This document shows, one piece after another, positions 46,111-56,714 of a DNA stretch of 64,000 bases. Under the pieces are notes generated by a model that did no database searches, was not told the DNA's origin, and was given only the letters and a program-made list of their open reading frames with translations. The stretch is taken from positions 43,890 through 107,889 of the forward strand of contig NZ_SEOO01000013.1 in NCBI RefSeq assembly GCF_004152865.1. The letters run 5' to 3'. The position numbers and the translations under genes were made by a program. The DNA is from Sphingobium cupriresistens. Lineage in GTDB: Bacteria > Pseudomonadota > Alphaproteobacteria > Sphingomonadales > Sphingomonadaceae. The stretch's first letter is position 1. Every line of letters begins with the position of its first letter.

Positions 46111-47211
46111 ATGGGTTTTCGTTGCGGTATCGTCGGCCTCCCCAATGTGGGCAAGTCCACCCTGTTCAACGCGCTGACCGAAACGCAGGCGGCACAGGCG
46201 GCCAACTATCCCTTCTGCACGATCGAACCCAATGAGGGCCGCGTCGCCGTGCCCGACGACAGGCTCGATACGATCGCGAAGATCGGCGGCAGCGCAAAGA
46301 TCATCGAAACGCAGCTCAGCTTCGTCGACATCGCCGGGCTGGTCCGCGGCGCATCCAAGGGTGAAGGGCTGGGCAACCAGTTCCTGGCCAACATCCGCGA
46401 AACCGACGCGATCGTCCATGTCCTGCGCTGTTTCGAGGATGACGACATCACCCATGTCGAGGGCAAGGTCGATCCGATCGCCGACGCCGAGACGGTCGAG
46501 ATGGAATTGATGCTGGCCGATCTGGAAAGCCTGGAAAAGCGCGTCCCCAACCTCGCCAAGAAGGCCGCGCAGGGCGACAAGGAGGCCAAGGCCGCCGCCA
46601 CCGTGCTGGGCCAGGCGCTCGACCTGCTGCGCGAAGGCAAGCCTGCTCGCCTCACCGTCCCGCGCGACGCCGAGGAAGAGCGGCTGTTCAATCAGGCGCA
46701 GTTGCTGACCGCCAAGCCGGTCCTCTATGTTTGCAATGTCGAGGAAGACGCCGCATCGGAGGGCAACGAATTTTCCGCCCGCGTGTTCGAAAAAGCGAAG
46801 GCCGAAAACGCCAGCGCGGTCATCGTGTCGGCCGCGATCGAGGCCGAACTGGTCACCATGCCGGTGGAAGAACGCGCCGAATATCTCGAAGCGCTGGGCC
46901 TGGCCGAAGCCGGCCTCGCCCGCATCATCCGCGCCGGTTACGAATTGCTGGGCCTCATCACCTTCTTCACCGTAGGGCCGAAGGAAGCGCGCGCGTGGAC
47001 GGTGGCGAAGGGATCGAAGGCGCCTCAGGCGGCGGGCGCGATCCATAGCGACTTCGAGAAGGGCTTCATTCGCGCCGAAACCATGGCCTATGCCGATTAT
47101 GTGCAATATAATGGGGAAGCCGGCGCCAAGGAAGCAGGCAAGTGGCGGTCGGAAGGCAAGGAATATGTGACGCAGGACGGCGACATCATGCTGTTCCGTT
47201 TCAACGTCTGA
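46111..47211 (+). CDS. ychF: Redox-regulated ATPase YchF (OLA1 family)
   Basis: P-loop protein that prefers ATP and binds ribosomes. The 366 residues begin M-G-F-R-C-G-I-V-G-L-P-N-V-G-K-S, the family start with the Walker A motif, and end with the TGS domain (D-Y-V-Q-Y-N then G-D-I-M-L-F-R-F-N-V). AAGG lies about eight bases before the ATG. The following glycosylase gene starts 5 bases later. Confidence 0.97.
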   Translation: MGFRCGIVGLPNVGKSTLFNALTETQAAQAANYPFCTIEPNEGRVAVPDDRLDTIAKIGGSAKIIETQLSFVDIAGLVRGASKGEGLGNQFLANIRETDAIVHVLRCFEDDDITHVEGKVDPIADAETVEMELMLADLESLEKRVPNLAKKAAQGDKEAKAAATVLGQALDLLREGKPARLTVPRDAEEERLFNQAQLLTAKPVLYVCNVEEDAASEGNEFSARVFEKAKAENASAVIVSAAIEAELVTMPVEERAEYLEALGLAEAGLARIIRAGYELLGLITFFTVGPKEARAWTVAKGSKAPQAAGAIHSDFEKGFIRAETMAYADYVQYNGEAGAKEAGKWRSEGKEYVTQDGDIMLFRFNV

Positions 47212-47215
47212 TCCC

Positions 47216-47746
47216 ATGGCGCTGCGGCTTGGCCAGATGCCTGCCCGGCGCAAGGCCGCCTTCCCGCCCAGCGTCGACGCCGATACGCGCCTGCTGATCC
47301 TGGGCAGCCTGCCGGGCGATGCGTCGATCCGGCAGGGCGAATATTATGCCCATCGCGGCAACGCCTTCTGGGCCTTGCTCGGCGAGGTGTTGGGCGAGGA
47401 TCTGCGCGGCCAGCCCTATGCGATGCGGCTGAAACGGCTGCGCGCGCGCGGCGTCGGGCTGTGGGACGTGATAGAAAGCGCCGAGCGCGAAGGCAGTCTG
47501 GACGGCGCGATCCGCGGTGCGGAACTGCGCGACCTTGGCGCCTTCGTCGCCCGCCTGCCCGCGCTCAAAGCCATCGCCTTCAACGGCAAGACCGCCGCGC
47601 TGCACGGCCGGCGGCAATTGGGCGCGCGGACGGGCCTGGCGCTGATCGACCTGCCATCCTCCAGCGGCGCCTATGCCAGCCTGTCGCGCGACGCCAAGCA
47701 AGCGGCCTGGATGCCGATCGCCGATCATCTGCCTGCCGCATCCTGA
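47216..47746 (+). CDS. DNA-deoxyinosine (hypoxanthine-DNA) glycosylase, uracil-DNA glycosylase superfamily
   Basis: Excises deaminated adenine (hypoxanthine) from DNA. The 176 residues show L-I-L-G-S-L-P-G-D-A-S-I-R-Q-G-E-Y-Y and H-R-G-N-A-F-W, the motifs of the HDG group (UDG family 6) rather than the classical Ung or Mug residues; N-G-K-T-A and L-P-S-S-S-G-A-Y follow. It is probably cotranscribed with ychF. Confidence 0.87.
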   Translation: MALRLGQMPARRKAAFPPSVDADTRLLILGSLPGDASIRQGEYYAHRGNAFWALLGEVLGEDLRGQPYAMRLKRLRARGVGLWDVIESAEREGSLDGAIRGAELRDLGAFVARLPALKAIAFNGKTAALHGRRQLGARTGLALIDLPSSSGAYASLSRDAKQAAWMPIADHLPAAS

Positions 47747-47816
47747 CGTCTTCGTCACTTTACCGACATGGTCCGGCTGCTAAGCAGCGAACAACGCCAA
47801 ACATGAAGAGTCGCTG

Positions 47817-49097
47817 ATGTACATCCGCTCCCTGTCCCTCGCCCTCACCCTGTCCGTCTCCTCCTTGGTCGCCGCCTGCGCCCCGGTGCAGCAACATCCC
47901 GTCGCCAGCGCATCCGCGCCGACGGAGCAGCGCGCGCCGGTCACCATATTGGTGTCGATCGACGGCTTCCGCCCCGATTATCTGACCCGCGGCGTATCGC
48001 CCCACCTCAATGCATTGGCGTCCGGCGGCGTCGAAGCGTCGATGCGCCCGTCCTTCCCGACCAAGACCTTCCCCAATCATTGGGCGATCGTGACTGGCGA
48101 CCGGCCCGATCGCAGCGGCATCGTCGCCAATAATATGGAAGATGAGAGCCGGCCCAAGGACAAGTTCACCATGGCCAGCGACGATCCCTATTGGTGGAAC
48201 GAGGCCGAGCCGATCTGGATCACCGCCGAAAAGCAGGGCGTGCGCACCGCCACCATGTTCTGGCCCGGCTCCAACGTCGCCTGGGGCGGCGCCAAGGCGG
48301 CGGAATGGCCCTACACCATCAGCAACGGATCGCGCCCTAGCGACTGGGCGCAGTTCAACGAAGCGATCAGCCCGACCCAGCGCGTGAACGGCGTGCTGGA
48401 CGTGCTGCGCCGCCCTGCCGATATCCGCCCGCAGTTCGTCACCCTCTATTTCGACGAGGTCGATACCGCCGGCCATATCAACGGTCCCGATGCGGCGCAA
48501 ACGACGCAGGCCGTGGCCGATGTCGACGCGCATATCGGCAATCTGGTCGCCGGGCTGAAGGCGCTCGGCCAACCCGCCAACATCGTTATCGTCTCCGATC
48601 ATGGCATGGCGGCCAAGGCCAACGACCGGGTCATCGTGCTAGACAAGATCGCGAACCCGGCCGACTATCGCACGGTTGAAACCGGCCCCTATGCCAGCCT
48701 GGCTCCGATACCCGGCCATGAAAAGGCGCTGGAATCTGCGCTGTTCAAGCCGCGCGACCATATGCAATGCTGGCGCAAAAGCGAGATCCCGGCCCGCTTC
48801 CACTATGGCACCCACCGCCGCATCCCGCCCTATTTCTGCCTGGCGGAAACCGGCTGGGTGTTTCAAAATACGACCCCGACCAGGCCGATAACAGGCGGTG
48901 ACCATGGCTGGGACGATCGCGCACCCGACATGCAGGCGCTGTTCATCGTCAACGGCCCAGCCTTCGATCGCGCATTTCGCCCATCGGCCGACTTCGCCAA
49001 TATCGACGTCTATCCGCTGCTAGCTCGCTTGCTCGGTGTGACGCCGCTGGCGTCGGATGGCGATGCCACTGTGTTGCAGGGGTTGGTAAAGCCCTGA
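47817..49097 (+). CDS. Ectonucleotide pyrophosphatase/phosphodiesterase-type lipoprotein
   Basis: A 426-residue member of the alkaline phosphatase superfamily (type I phosphodiesterase/nucleotide pyrophosphatase). A lipobox (V-A-A-C) is near residue 20. Metal and nucleophile residues are visible: S-I-D-G-F-R-P-D-Y, the Thr in F-P-T-K-T-F-P-N-H, D-E-V-D-T-A-G-H and S-D-H-G-M. A G-G-D-H-G motif near residue 360 completes the two-zinc site. Substrate is not predictable. Confidence 0.9.
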   Translation: MYIRSLSLALTLSVSSLVAACAPVQQHPVASASAPTEQRAPVTILVSIDGFRPDYLTRGVSPHLNALASGGVEASMRPSFPTKTFPNHWAIVTGDRPDRSGIVANNMEDESRPKDKFTMASDDPYWWNEAEPIWITAEKQGVRTATMFWPGSNVAWGGAKAAEWPYTISNGSRPSDWAQFNEAISPTQRVNGVLDVLRRPADIRPQFVTLYFDEVDTAGHINGPDAAQTTQAVADVDAHIGNLVAGLKALGQPANIVIVSDHGMAAKANDRVIVLDKIANPADYRTVETGPYASLAPIPGHEKALESALFKPRDHMQCWRKSEIPARFHYGTHRRIPPYFCLAETGWVFQNTTPTRPITGGDHGWDDRAPDMQALFIVNGPAFDRAFRPSADFANIDVYPLLARLLGVTPLASDGDATVLQGLVKP

Positions 49098-49161
49098 CAT
49101 TGACGTAAACGGAAAGCACCTCTAAGCCATCACCTGTTGAAATGGGAGTGGGAGACGGGTG

Positions 49162-49635
49162 ATGGCGGAAGAAATTGTCTATTTCGAAGATATCGCGATC
49201 GGCGATGGCTTCGACTTCGGCCCGCTGACCGTCTCGCGCGAGGAAACGGTCGCCTTCGCCGCCGAGTTCGACCCACAGCCCTTCCATCTGTCCGACGAAG
49301 CGGCGGCGCAGACCCACTTCGGTACGCTGTCCGCCAGCGGATGGCACACCACAGCCCTGTTCATGAAGATGTTCGTCGCGGAAATGCAGCGCCAGCCCGG
49401 CCGCCAGGCGGCCAGCCTGGGCGCCATGGGAGTGGACGAACTGCGCTGGCTGCGTCCCCTCCGCCCCGGCGACGCGCTGCATGGCCGGAGCGAAGTGATC
49501 GACAAAAAGGCGTCGCAAAGCCGGCCGGAAATGGGCATCGTTCGCAGCAAGGTTACGATCTTCAACCAGGACGACAAGCCGATCCTGACTATGATCCCGA
49601 TCGCCATGTGGCGCACGCGGCCGGCTGGATTGTGA
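49162..49635 (+). CDS. MaoC family dehydratase
   Basis: A hot-dog-fold enoyl-CoA hydratase-like protein of 157 residues, with the hydratase motif D-P-Q-P-F-H-L-S near residue 36 and G-T-L-S-A-S-G-W-H-T. ATG at 49162 follows GGAG; a GTG three bases before it is also open. The substrate is unknown. Single gene. Confidence 0.88.
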   Translation: MAEEIVYFEDIAIGDGFDFGPLTVSREETVAFAAEFDPQPFHLSDEAAAQTHFGTLSASGWHTTALFMKMFVAEMQRQPGRQAASLGAMGVDELRWLRPLRPGDALHGRSEVIDKKASQSRPEMGIVRSKVTIFNQDDKPILTMIPIAMWRTRPAGL

Positions 49636-49659
49636 TGCTCAACGAAAAAAAGTGCAGCG

Positions 49660-49683
49660 CTTCGACAGGCTCAGCCAAACGGG
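49660..49683. repeat. Half copy of the dispersed palindrome
   Basis: CTTCGACAGGCTCAGCCAAA at 49660-49679, continuing to CGGG, matches one arm of the repeat at 37215-37299. The other arm is absent, so this is a truncated or solo arm. It lies between convergent genes, near the end of both. Confidence 0.6.
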
Positions 49684-49691
49684 TTTAGGGT

Positions 49692-50183
49692 TCAATTCGC
49701 AGGGTGGTTCGCCTGCGCATCCGCCGCCATCACCCGCACCGAAGCCGCCTTCGATCCCACAATCTGGACCAGATGCCTCCCGGCGCGCAGGTCGAACCAA
49801 ACAATCTTGCGGATGCCCGAACAGTCCGGCCCATGGCCATGCTCTACCGAGGCGATGGAAGCGTCGCCCGTCACCACATCCACCCAGGCAGGCCCCGACA
49901 GCGCGATGCCGACCCGCGCCGCCTGCTTGAGCGACAGGCTGAACAGCCCGCCATAACCGTCCTTCGCCCCCTTGCCTGGCGCAACGCGAAACTGGACCTG
50001 CGCGGCCGGGGACAGCGCGGCGGTCAACGGCTTGCCCAGGATCAGCGCCGGCGCGCCATGCGCCAGCACGCCGGCCGTCGCCTGCCCGCTCCGGGTCCAA
50101 CTGGTCCAGGGTTCGTCCAGCACCGCCGGCACAGCGCAGACGGGTTCGGCAGCGGCCAACAACAAGGCGGCTAGGATCATCAT
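49692..50183 (-). CDS. Exported protein of unknown function
   Basis: A 163-residue protein with a short signal peptide (about 1-17, ending C-A-V-P) and a beta-rich body: V-L-D-E-P-W-T-S-W-T, V-Q-F-R-V-A-P-G and G-L-F-S-L-S-L-K-Q-A. In related genomes such proteins are sometimes labelled homogentisate dioxygenase, which the sequence does not support; I do not recognise a family. It ends downstream of mutL on the same strand, 4 bases away, so it may share its transcript. Confidence 0.65.
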   Translation of the reverse strand: MMILAALLLAAAEPVCAVPAVLDEPWTSWTRSGQATAGVLAHGAPALILGKPLTAALSPAAQVQFRVAPGKGAKDGYGGLFSLSLKQAARVGIALSGPAWVDVVTGDASIASVEHGHGPDCSGIRKIVWFDLRAGRHLVQIVGSKAASVRVMAADAQANHPAN

Positions 50184-50187
50184 CGAC

Positions 50188-51978
50188 TCATTTCCTCCCG
50201 AACAGCTTTTCTATGTCGCCATGGCCCAGTTTCACCCATGTCGGCCGCCCATGGTTGCACTGGCCCGACCGCGGGGTGACTTCCATCTCGCGGAGCAGCG
50301 CGTTCATCTCCGCGACGCTGAGCACCCGTCCCGCGCGCACCGATCCGTGGCAGGCCATGGTCGCGGCGACCAGATCGAGCCGTTCCTTCAGTGACAGCGC
50401 GCTGTCATAAGCCGCCAGATCGTCGGCCAGGTCCGTCACCAATCCCTGCACATCCGATTGCCCCAGCATTGCCGGGACCGAACGGACCAGCATGGCCGAT
50501 GGGCCGAACCGCTCCAGGTCGAGGCCGAATTCCTTGAGTTCGGCGATCCGCGCCTCCAGCCGGTCGCAGGCCGGCTCGTCCAGTTCGACCACTTCGGGCA
50601 GCAGCAGCGCCTGACTGGCAACGCCCTTCCCGTCCATCGCGCGCCGCATCCGCTCCAGCGTCAGCCGCTCATGCGCGGCATGTTGGTCTACGATGACCAG
50701 CCCATCCTCCGCCTCCGCCACAATGTAGGTGCGCGCCACCTGGCCCCGTGCGACGCCGAGCGGGAAACTGGCGCCTTCCGGCGCGGGCGCGGCAGCCGGT
50801 TCGGCGCGCGCCTGGGGCGGTGGGGTGATGAAGGACGGGCGATGATCGGCGAAAGAGGATGGCGCGAACTGGTTGTAGCTCGCTGGTGAAGACATCGGCG
50901 CTTCGAAGATCGGCATCGCCCCGATGGGAGTGGGCGAAAGCGGTTCGGGTTTCCATGCCGACAAGGCCGCCGGATCGGCATGTTGCACAGCGCGGAAACC
51001 TTCGGCATCGAGCGCGCGGCGCAGGCCGGACACTATCATGCCGCGGATCAGCGCGGGATCGCGAAAGCGCACCTCGGTCTTGGCGGGATGGACGTTCACA
51101 TCCACGTCCAGCGGCGGCACGTCGAGGAACAGCGCGACGACCGGATGCCGGTCGCGCGCCAGCATGTCGGCGTAGGCGCCGCGCAGCGCCCCGATCAACA
51201 ACCGGTCCTTCACCGGCCGTCCGTTAACGAACAGATATTGATGATCGCCCACGCCGCGATTGTAGGTCGGGATAGATGCGACGCCCGACAGGCGGATGCC
51301 TTCCCGCTCCAGCGATACGATCACGTGATTTTCCGCCAACGCCCGGTCGGTCAGCGCAGCCACCCGCTCCTCGCGCGCCTCATCGGCCTGCACGCCCAAA
51401 ACTCGGCGGCCATCATGTTCGACCGAAAAAGCGACGGTGGGATGTGCCATTGCGAGACGACGGACGATGTCGAGGCAGGCGGCATATTCGGCCTTGGGCG
51501 AGCGCAGAAACTTGCGCCGGGCCGGCACCTTGCCGAACAGCTGCTCCACGACGACGCGGGTGCCGGGTGGCAAGGCCGTCGGCCCCTCCCCCACCAGCTG
51601 TCCATTGTCGACCGTACGGTTCCATCCGTCGGTCCCGCGCGGCCGGCTGTCGATGGACAGGCGCGCCACGCTGGCGATCGACGGCAGCGCCTCCCCCCGG
51701 AAACCCAATGTGGCCACATTTTCAATGGCATCGTCGGGCAGCTTCGACGTAGCGTGGCGCTCCAGCGCCAGCGCCATGTCGCCCGAATCCATGCCGCAGC
51801 CATCGTCGCTGACCTCGATCCGGTCCAGCCCGCCATTGGACAGGCGGATGGCGACGCGAGTCGCGCCCGCGTCCAAAGCGTTTTCGACAATCTCCTTCAG
51901 CGCGCTGGCGGGTCTTTCGACCACTTCACCGGCAGCGATACGATTGACCAGATGTTCGGGCAGACGGCGTATTGACAT
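50188..51978 (-). CDS. mutL: DNA mismatch repair protein MutL
   Basis: Coordinator and, in organisms without MutH, nicking endonuclease of mismatch repair. The 596 residues contain the GHKL ATPase motifs (E-I-V-E-N-A-L-D-A-G, D-D-G-C-G-M, T-L-G-F-R-G-E-A-L) and a C-terminal D-Q-H-A-A-H-E-R-L-T-L-E, which fits the metal-binding endonuclease signature DQHA-x2-E-x4-E. This implies a MutH-less pathway. Divergent from mreB, 161 bases apart. Confidence 0.97.
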   Translation of the reverse strand: MSIRRLPEHLVNRIAAGEVVERPASALKEIVENALDAGATRVAIRLSNGGLDRIEVSDDGCGMDSGDMALALERHATSKLPDDAIENVATLGFRGEALPSIASVARLSIDSRPRGTDGWNRTVDNGQLVGEGPTALPPGTRVVVEQLFGKVPARRKFLRSPKAEYAACLDIVRRLAMAHPTVAFSVEHDGRRVLGVQADEAREERVAALTDRALAENHVIVSLEREGIRLSGVASIPTYNRGVGDHQYLFVNGRPVKDRLLIGALRGAYADMLARDRHPVVALFLDVPPLDVDVNVHPAKTEVRFRDPALIRGMIVSGLRRALDAEGFRAVQHADPAALSAWKPEPLSPTPIGAMPIFEAPMSSPASYNQFAPSSFADHRPSFITPPPQARAEPAAAPAPEGASFPLGVARGQVARTYIVAEAEDGLVIVDQHAAHERLTLERMRRAMDGKGVASQALLLPEVVELDEPACDRLEARIAELKEFGLDLERFGPSAMLVRSVPAMLGQSDVQGLVTDLADDLAAYDSALSLKERLDLVAATMACHGSVRAGRVLSVAEMNALLREMEVTPRSGQCNHGRPTWVKLGHGDIEKLFGRK

Positions 51979-52136
51979 TGATTAGGGACTAGCCCAATCG
52001 AGCGCTTTCCGCGAGCCGCGAACCTCATATTTTTTGCACTGCAAGGCGCAAGAAAGACAAGGTGAACGGCAGGAGCAGAACAGCTTTCCGACCGGCCCCC
52101 TATCGCGTCGCGGGGACGGCGGGCGATACAGGATAA

Positions 52137-53186
<1,050 letters not shown>

Positions 53187-53203
53187 TCGAGAAGGACGAT
53201 TAA

Positions 53204-54118
53204 ATGGCGCGGCCAACCAGCCGACGCCCCGGTATCAACCGGAAGGCGCAATATAGCCTTTTCGCCAGCTATGTCGTGGCGGTGACTGGTGCAGCCGCAG
53301 GCCTGTTGCTGGTGGTGGTCGCGATCTTCGATCCCACGGGTTTCTCTGCGATCCGCATTGCGACAGCCGAGATCGGTCGCCCGGTTTCCATGGCGCTCAA
53401 GGGCATGGTGAGCGGGGTCAGTTCGCTGGACGAGGTTCTGGCCGCCTATTGGCGCGCCGGGTCGCAGAATGTCGCGCTGCGCCGACAGGTCGAGGCTGAC
53501 CGTAACCGCATCATCGAAGCCAAGGGCGTGGCACAGGAAAATCTGCGCCTGAAAAAGCTGCTCAAGCTCGTCGATGCCGACGCCAGCCAGGTGCTGACGG
53601 CCCGCCTCATTGCCTCATCCGCCACCAGCACGCGGCGATTTGCGCGGCTCAATGCGGGACGCTGGCAGGGTGTGCGACCGGGTATGCCGGTGCGTGCACC
53701 GGAGGGGTTGATCGGCCGCATCCACATTGCCACGCCCAACAGCTCGGACGTGCTGTTGCTGACCGACACGAGCAATATCGTGCCCGTCCGCCGCACGAAC
53801 GACAATATCCCGGCCATCTCCACCGGCCTTGGCGACGGGACTGTGGAAATCCGGGCGCTGACGGCCGGGCGCAACCCTTTCAAACCGGGCGACCTGCTGG
53901 TGACGTCCGGCATAGGCGGCGTCTATCAACCCAATATACCTGTCGCAGTCGTTGTCCGCGCGCAGGGCGAAATCGCCTATGGTGTGCCGCTGGCGAACCC
54001 CGGCCGGGTCGATGCCGTCGTGGTCGAACGCGCCTTCGAGGAAGCGGTGACCCGGCCCGGCCCGGCAGCACCCCCGATGTCCGAAGAGGGCGTGGCCGAC
54101 AACGGCGCCACGCCATGA
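53204..54118 (+). CDS. mreC: Rod shape-determining protein MreC
   Basis: Periplasmic scaffold anchored in the inner membrane by one helix (about 20-42). A coiled coil follows (about 75-120, L-R-R-Q-V-E-A-D-R and N-L-R-L-K-K), then the beta-barrel domain with G-R-W-Q-G-V-R-P-G-M-P and P-E-G-L-I-G. The 304 residues fit MreC. The end overlaps mreD by 4 bases. Confidence 0.95.
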   Translation: MARPTSRRPGINRKAQYSLFASYVVAVTGAAAGLLLVVVAIFDPTGFSAIRIATAEIGRPVSMALKGMVSGVSSLDEVLAAYWRAGSQNVALRRQVEADRNRIIEAKGVAQENLRLKKLLKLVDADASQVLTARLIASSATSTRRFARLNAGRWQGVRPGMPVRAPEGLIGRIHIATPNSSDVLLLTDTSNIVPVRRTNDNIPAISTGLGDGTVEIRALTAGRNPFKPGDLLVTSGIGGVYQPNIPVAVVVRAQGEIAYGVPLANPGRVDAVVVERAFEEAVTRPGPAAPPMSEEGVADNGATP

Positions 54119-54642
54119 TCGACCCGCATCTGCACCATGTGCCCAGGCTGGGTCGACACCCCTCGCGGTTCCGACTGGCCGGTACGCCAGTCATCACCGT
54201 GATGTTGGGTTCGTTCCTGACGGCGCTGCCGGTTATCGCGCAATCCCCAGTCATGCCGCCTTTTGGCCTGCTGCTGCTCCTGTCCTGGCGATTGCTGCGA
54301 CCCGATCTGTGGCGCACCTGGATCGGCCTGCCGCTCGGCCTGTTCGACGACATGATGAGCGGGCAACCGATCGGCTCGGCCATGTCCCTGTGGACCGTGG
54401 CGTTGATCGGCATCGACATGATCGAGCATCGCATGGTCTGGCGCAGCTATCGGCAGGACTGGCTAATTGCAGCGCTCGCCATTATCTTCTGCATCGCCGG
54501 TGGCCTGTTCTTCGCAAGGATCACCGGTGGAGGTAATGTGCGTTTCTTGCTGGTCGCGCCACAGATGGTCTGGACGATATTGCTGTTTCCCTTCGTCGTC
54601 CGGCAGTGCGCGCGGATCGACCGCTGGCGCGTCATGGCATGA
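54115..54642 (+). CDS. mreD: Rod shape-determining protein MreD
   Basis: Small integral membrane protein (175 residues), with five or six hydrophobic segments after a basic N-terminus and G-L-P-L-G-L-F-D-D-M-M-S-G-Q, the MreD signature near the middle. It sits between mreC and mrdA with 4-base overlaps on both sides. Confidence 0.93.
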   Translation: MIDPHLHHVPRLGRHPSRFRLAGTPVITVMLGSFLTALPVIAQSPVMPPFGLLLLLSWRLLRPDLWRTWIGLPLGLFDDMMSGQPIGSAMSLWTVALIGIDMIEHRMVWRSYRQDWLIAALAIIFCIAGGLFFARITGGGNVRFLLVAPQMVWTILLFPFVVRQCARIDRWRVMA

Positions 54643-56714
54643 AATTCCTTACCCCCAAGCGCAAGATCATCACCGAAGCCGCCCAGTCCTTCACCTTCAC
54701 CCGCCGCGCGATGGTGGTTGGTGGACTGCAAGGCGCGATCGGCGCCCTGCTGGTCGGGCGGATGGCCTGGATCAGCGTGGCGGAGAATGAGAAATACAGC
54801 CTCCTGTCCGAAAGCAATCGCGTCAACCTGACACTCATTCCGCCAAGGCGTGGCTGGATCGTGGATCGCAACGGCCGGCCGCTGGCCAATAATCGCACCG
54901 ATTTTCGCGTCGACCTGATCCCCCAGCGCATCGTCGATGCCGAAGCGACCATCCGTCACCTGGCGCAATTGCTCGATCTGGAGCCGGATGAGGTCGATCG
55001 CATCCGCGAGGATCTGGAAAAGTCCGCCGGTTTCCGGCCGGTGCAGGTCGCCGACAAGCTGACTTACGACCAATATGCCGCGATCAGCGTGCGCCTGCCC
55101 GACCTTCCCGGCGTGGCGCCCAGCCAGGGCTTTTCCCGTCATTATCCCGCCGGCGCCACGGTCGGCCATCTGCTCGGCTATGTCGGCGCGGCGACGGCGG
55201 AGGATTATAAGGCGCGCAAGGACCCGCTGCTGATCACGCCCGGCTTCAAGCTGGGCAAGGACGGGCTGGAAAAGGCGTTCGACCGGCATCTGACCGGCAA
55301 GGCCGGCGCGAAACGGGTAGAGGTGACCGCGCGCGGCAAAATCGTGCGGGAATTGACCACGCGCCCCGATACGCCGGGCAAGTCGATCAAGTTGACGATC
55401 GACGCAGGGCTTCAGGAATATGCCGGCCGCCGCCTTGCCACGCAGAGCGGATCGGTGGTGGTGATCGACTGCCAGAATGGCGATGTGCTGGCCCTGGCGT
55501 CGATGCCCAGCTTCGACCCCAACAGTTTTTCCGACGGCATCAGCCATCTGGAATATGAGATGCTGTCGAAAGACGACCATGTACCGCTGCGCAACAAGAC
55601 GCTGCAGGGCCTTTATCCACCCGGCTCGACGGTCAAGCCGATGGTGGCATTGGCGCTGCTGGAAGCCGGCATAGGGCCGCAAGAGACGGTCAGTTGCGGC
55701 GGCGCGATCCGGGTGGGCAATACCCTGTTCCATTGCCATAAGAGGCGCGGCCATGGGCCGCTCAACATGCGCGGCGCGATCGCCCAGAGTTGCGACATCT
55801 ATTTCTACCAGATGGCGCAGCGCATCGGCATGGATCGGATCGCCAGCATGGCTCGCCGGGTCGGCATGGGCCAGAAATTCGACCTCCCTTTCCCCAGCCA
55901 AAGCTATGGCACCGTGCCGGACCCGGCGTGGAAGGAAAGGAAATATGACCAGAAATGGCAGGTTTACGACACGGTGAACGCCACCATCGGCCAAGGTTAT
56001 ATGCTGATCAACCCGCTGCAAATGGCGGTGATGGCGGCGCGCCTGGCGACCGGCAAACAGTTGATGCCCAATTTCATCCATAACGCCAGGCGGCCCGATC
56101 CCGCGACCGTGGGCGCGACCGAAGAGCATTTGATCGTCATCCGCGATGCGATGAACGCGGTGGTCAATGGCGGCGGCACCGGCGGCGCGGCGCGCAGTTC
56201 GATTCCCGGCGTCATGATCGCGGGCAAGACCGGCACCGCGCAGGTCCGGCGGATCACCATGGCGGAGCGCGCGGGCGGCGTGCGCGGCAATAGCTCGCTG
56301 GCGTTCAAGCTGCGCGACCACGCGCTGTTCCAGGGCTTCGCGCCGTTCGACAATCCACGCTATGCGATCGCCTGCATCATCGAACATGGCGGGCATATGA
56401 TCCGCAATGAAGATGCGCCGATGATCGCCAGCGACACCTTGTCCTATCTGTTCGATCCAGCCAAAGCGATGGAGAAGCTGGAAACGCTGGAAAAGGGCTG
56501 GGGTGGCACGCCCGCCCAGCGACAGGCGCGACAGATGGCCAGCTTCCGCATCGCAAAAGCGATCGAGAAGGGCGATGTTCCGCCACCTTCGGACAATGTA
56601 GCGGACAATGCCGGCAATGCAGCCGCGCTCTCCCCGGCCCCATCGCCACCTGCGCGCGATGAAAGCGAAGATGATGCGCCGCCGCCGGGCGCCAATGTGA
56701 CCGGCGCGCCATGA
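54639..56714 (+). CDS. mrdA: Penicillin-binding protein 2 (peptidoglycan transpeptidase)
   Basis: Elongasome D,D-transpeptidase. The 691 residues start M-K-F-L-T-P-K-R-K-I with one membrane helix (about 27-47), the dimerisation domain and the transpeptidase domain with P-G-S-T-V-K (active-site Ser), S-C-D and K-T-G-T-A-Q. The C-terminus has about 60 extra residues rich in Pro, Ala, Asp and Glu (S-P-P-A-R-D-E-S-E-D-D), presumably disordered. Coupled to mreD by overlap. Confidence 0.97.
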   Translation: MKFLTPKRKIITEAAQSFTFTRRAMVVGGLQGAIGALLVGRMAWISVAENEKYSLLSESNRVNLTLIPPRRGWIVDRNGRPLANNRTDFRVDLIPQRIVDAEATIRHLAQLLDLEPDEVDRIREDLEKSAGFRPVQVADKLTYDQYAAISVRLPDLPGVAPSQGFSRHYPAGATVGHLLGYVGAATAEDYKARKDPLLITPGFKLGKDGLEKAFDRHLTGKAGAKRVEVTARGKIVRELTTRPDTPGKSIKLTIDAGLQEYAGRRLATQSGSVVVIDCQNGDVLALASMPSFDPNSFSDGISHLEYEMLSKDDHVPLRNKTLQGLYPPGSTVKPMVALALLEAGIGPQETVSCGGAIRVGNTLFHCHKRRGHGPLNMRGAIAQSCDIYFYQMAQRIGMDRIASMARRVGMGQKFDLPFPSQSYGTVPDPAWKERKYDQKWQVYDTVNATIGQGYMLINPLQMAVMAARLATGKQLMPNFIHNARRPDPATVGATEEHLIVIRDAMNAVVNGGGTGGAARSSIPGVMIAGKTGTAQVRRITMAERAGGVRGNSSLAFKLRDHALFQGFAPFDNPRYAIACIIEHGGHMIRNEDAPMIASDTLSYLFDPAKAMEKLETLEKGWGGTPAQRQARQMASFRIAKAIEKGDVPPPSDNVADNAGNAAALSPAPSPPARDESEDDAPPPGANVTGAP

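Noticed and set aside
54447..56396. 649-codon minus-strand open frame opposite mrdA
   Set aside because: Antisense shadow; the plus-strand frame carries all penicillin-binding protein motifs.
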